Shown here in pieces: positions 63,795-64,000 of a stretch of DNA of 64,000 nucleotides (the first letter of the stretch is position 1; the number at the start of each line of letters is the position of its first letter). The notes beneath the pieces are model-generated. The model saw only the letters and a program-made list of their open reading frames with translations. It was not told the DNA's origin and did not search any database. This DNA comes from Zeus faber. Lineage: Eukaryota > Chordata > Actinopteri > Zeiformes > Zeidae. A program made the translations under genes and the position numbers. The stretch covers positions 248,001-312,000 of the forward strand of contig OY482866.1 of the NCBI GenBank assembly GCA_960531495.1, written 5' to 3'.

Positions 63795-64000
63795 GCCACC
63801 TGCCCGGTCCGGCCACGAGAGGGCGACTCCTCGGTAGGGCTACGCTCCGGCCGCTCCTTACCACGTCATCGCCCCTATGACTGCGCAATCAACCTCCTGC
63901 CAGGCGCCCCCCTCCCCTGCAGTCGCCTGTATAACGTCTCCCGGTCTGAACAGGAGGCCATGGAGACTCACATCCGCGACTCTCTCGCTGCCAGGATTAC
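63795..64000 (+). pseudogene. pol: In-frame remnant: end of the zinc knuckle joined to the start of the reverse transcriptase region (partial)
   Basis: The gag frame stays open from the TGA to the window edge (68 complete codons). It first gives the end of the knuckle (ATCP, with Cys at position 319), then about 23 residues, then a block containing [13 protein letters not shown] and a following Glu/Met-rich helix. That block resembles the conserved segment just upstream of Ty3/gypsy reverse transcriptase. An aspartic protease and its linkers normally fill a few hundred residues here, and no DSG-type active site is present, so a frame-preserving deletion is likely. The RT catalytic motif lies beyond the window. 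Confidence 0.65.

Larger units (their letters stand above)
62297..64000 (+). mobile_element. Ty3/gypsy-type LTR retrotransposon, 5' part, defective
   Basis: The order is LTR, very short leader, gag frame and the start of a pol region, all on the + strand; the rest lies beyond the window. GC content is far higher than in the satellite. The gag is of the Ty3/gypsy type common in fish genomes. The copy is defective: gag has an in-frame stop inside its zinc knuckle, and the region between the knuckle and the reverse transcriptase N-terminus is too short to hold a protease. No target-site duplication can be tested without the 3' end; the five bases before the LTR are GTACA. Confidence 0.8.

Noticed and set aside
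62560-63888. Other frames on both strands over the gag region (for example 62,751-63,320 minus and 63,278-63,667 minus)
   Set aside because: They are GC-rich shadows of gag without recognisable domains.

Overview
The window looks like vertebrate, most probably teleost fish, DNA. That rests on two kinds of dispersed element. One is a 262-bp interspersed-repeat fragment, present twice, of a sequence type common in bony-fish genomes. The other is the 5' part of a Ty3/gypsy-type LTR retrotransposon with a fish-style gag. I see no bacterial or phage gene, no rRNA or tRNA, no CRISPR array and no host protein-coding gene.

About 97% of the window (1 to ~62,095) is one continuous satellite. The + strand is A/G/T with very little C, built from four-base words that begin with G (GAAA, GATT, GAAT) joined into 8-bp and 12-bp units. 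Layered on this is a hierarchy of tandem duplications that can be read from shared rare variants. From left to right: a 720-bp period (1-1.3 kb); block A/B, where the second copy is longer by one 663-bp subunit (1.3-11.9 kb); local 360/408-bp copies (13.0-13.9 kb); a ~4.57-kb block containing two 1154-bp units, followed by a shorter copy with only one (13.8-21.7 kb); a 9735-bp near-identical tandem duplication that carries the interspersed fragment twice (22.2-41.7 kb); an 8267-bp near-identical tandem duplication with a nested ~1660-bp duplication in each copy (41.5-58.1 kb); and an edge zone with shorter duplications of 339, 531 and 212 bp (58.9-61.3 kb). The many long open frames in the array, up to 823 codons on the minus strand, follow from the word composition, and I do not call them genes.

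The array breaks down between 61,987 and 62,095. A ~200-bp transition with a (CA)16 microsatellite follows, then a GC-rich region. This is an LTR (about 62,297-62,825, with a 12-copy heptamer minisatellite and an AATAAA signal) and a gag frame (62,847-63,794). The gag frame ends at a TGA inside the zinc knuckle. In-frame sequence beyond the stop resembles the start of the reverse transcriptase region with the protease region missing, and it runs off the window edge.

No cooperating gene system is visible. The remarkable content is the satellite and its record of nested duplication. All offsets and identities were read by eye from landmark variants, so large blocks were compared at sampled positions only. 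Such large near-identical tandem copies could also be assembly artefacts.
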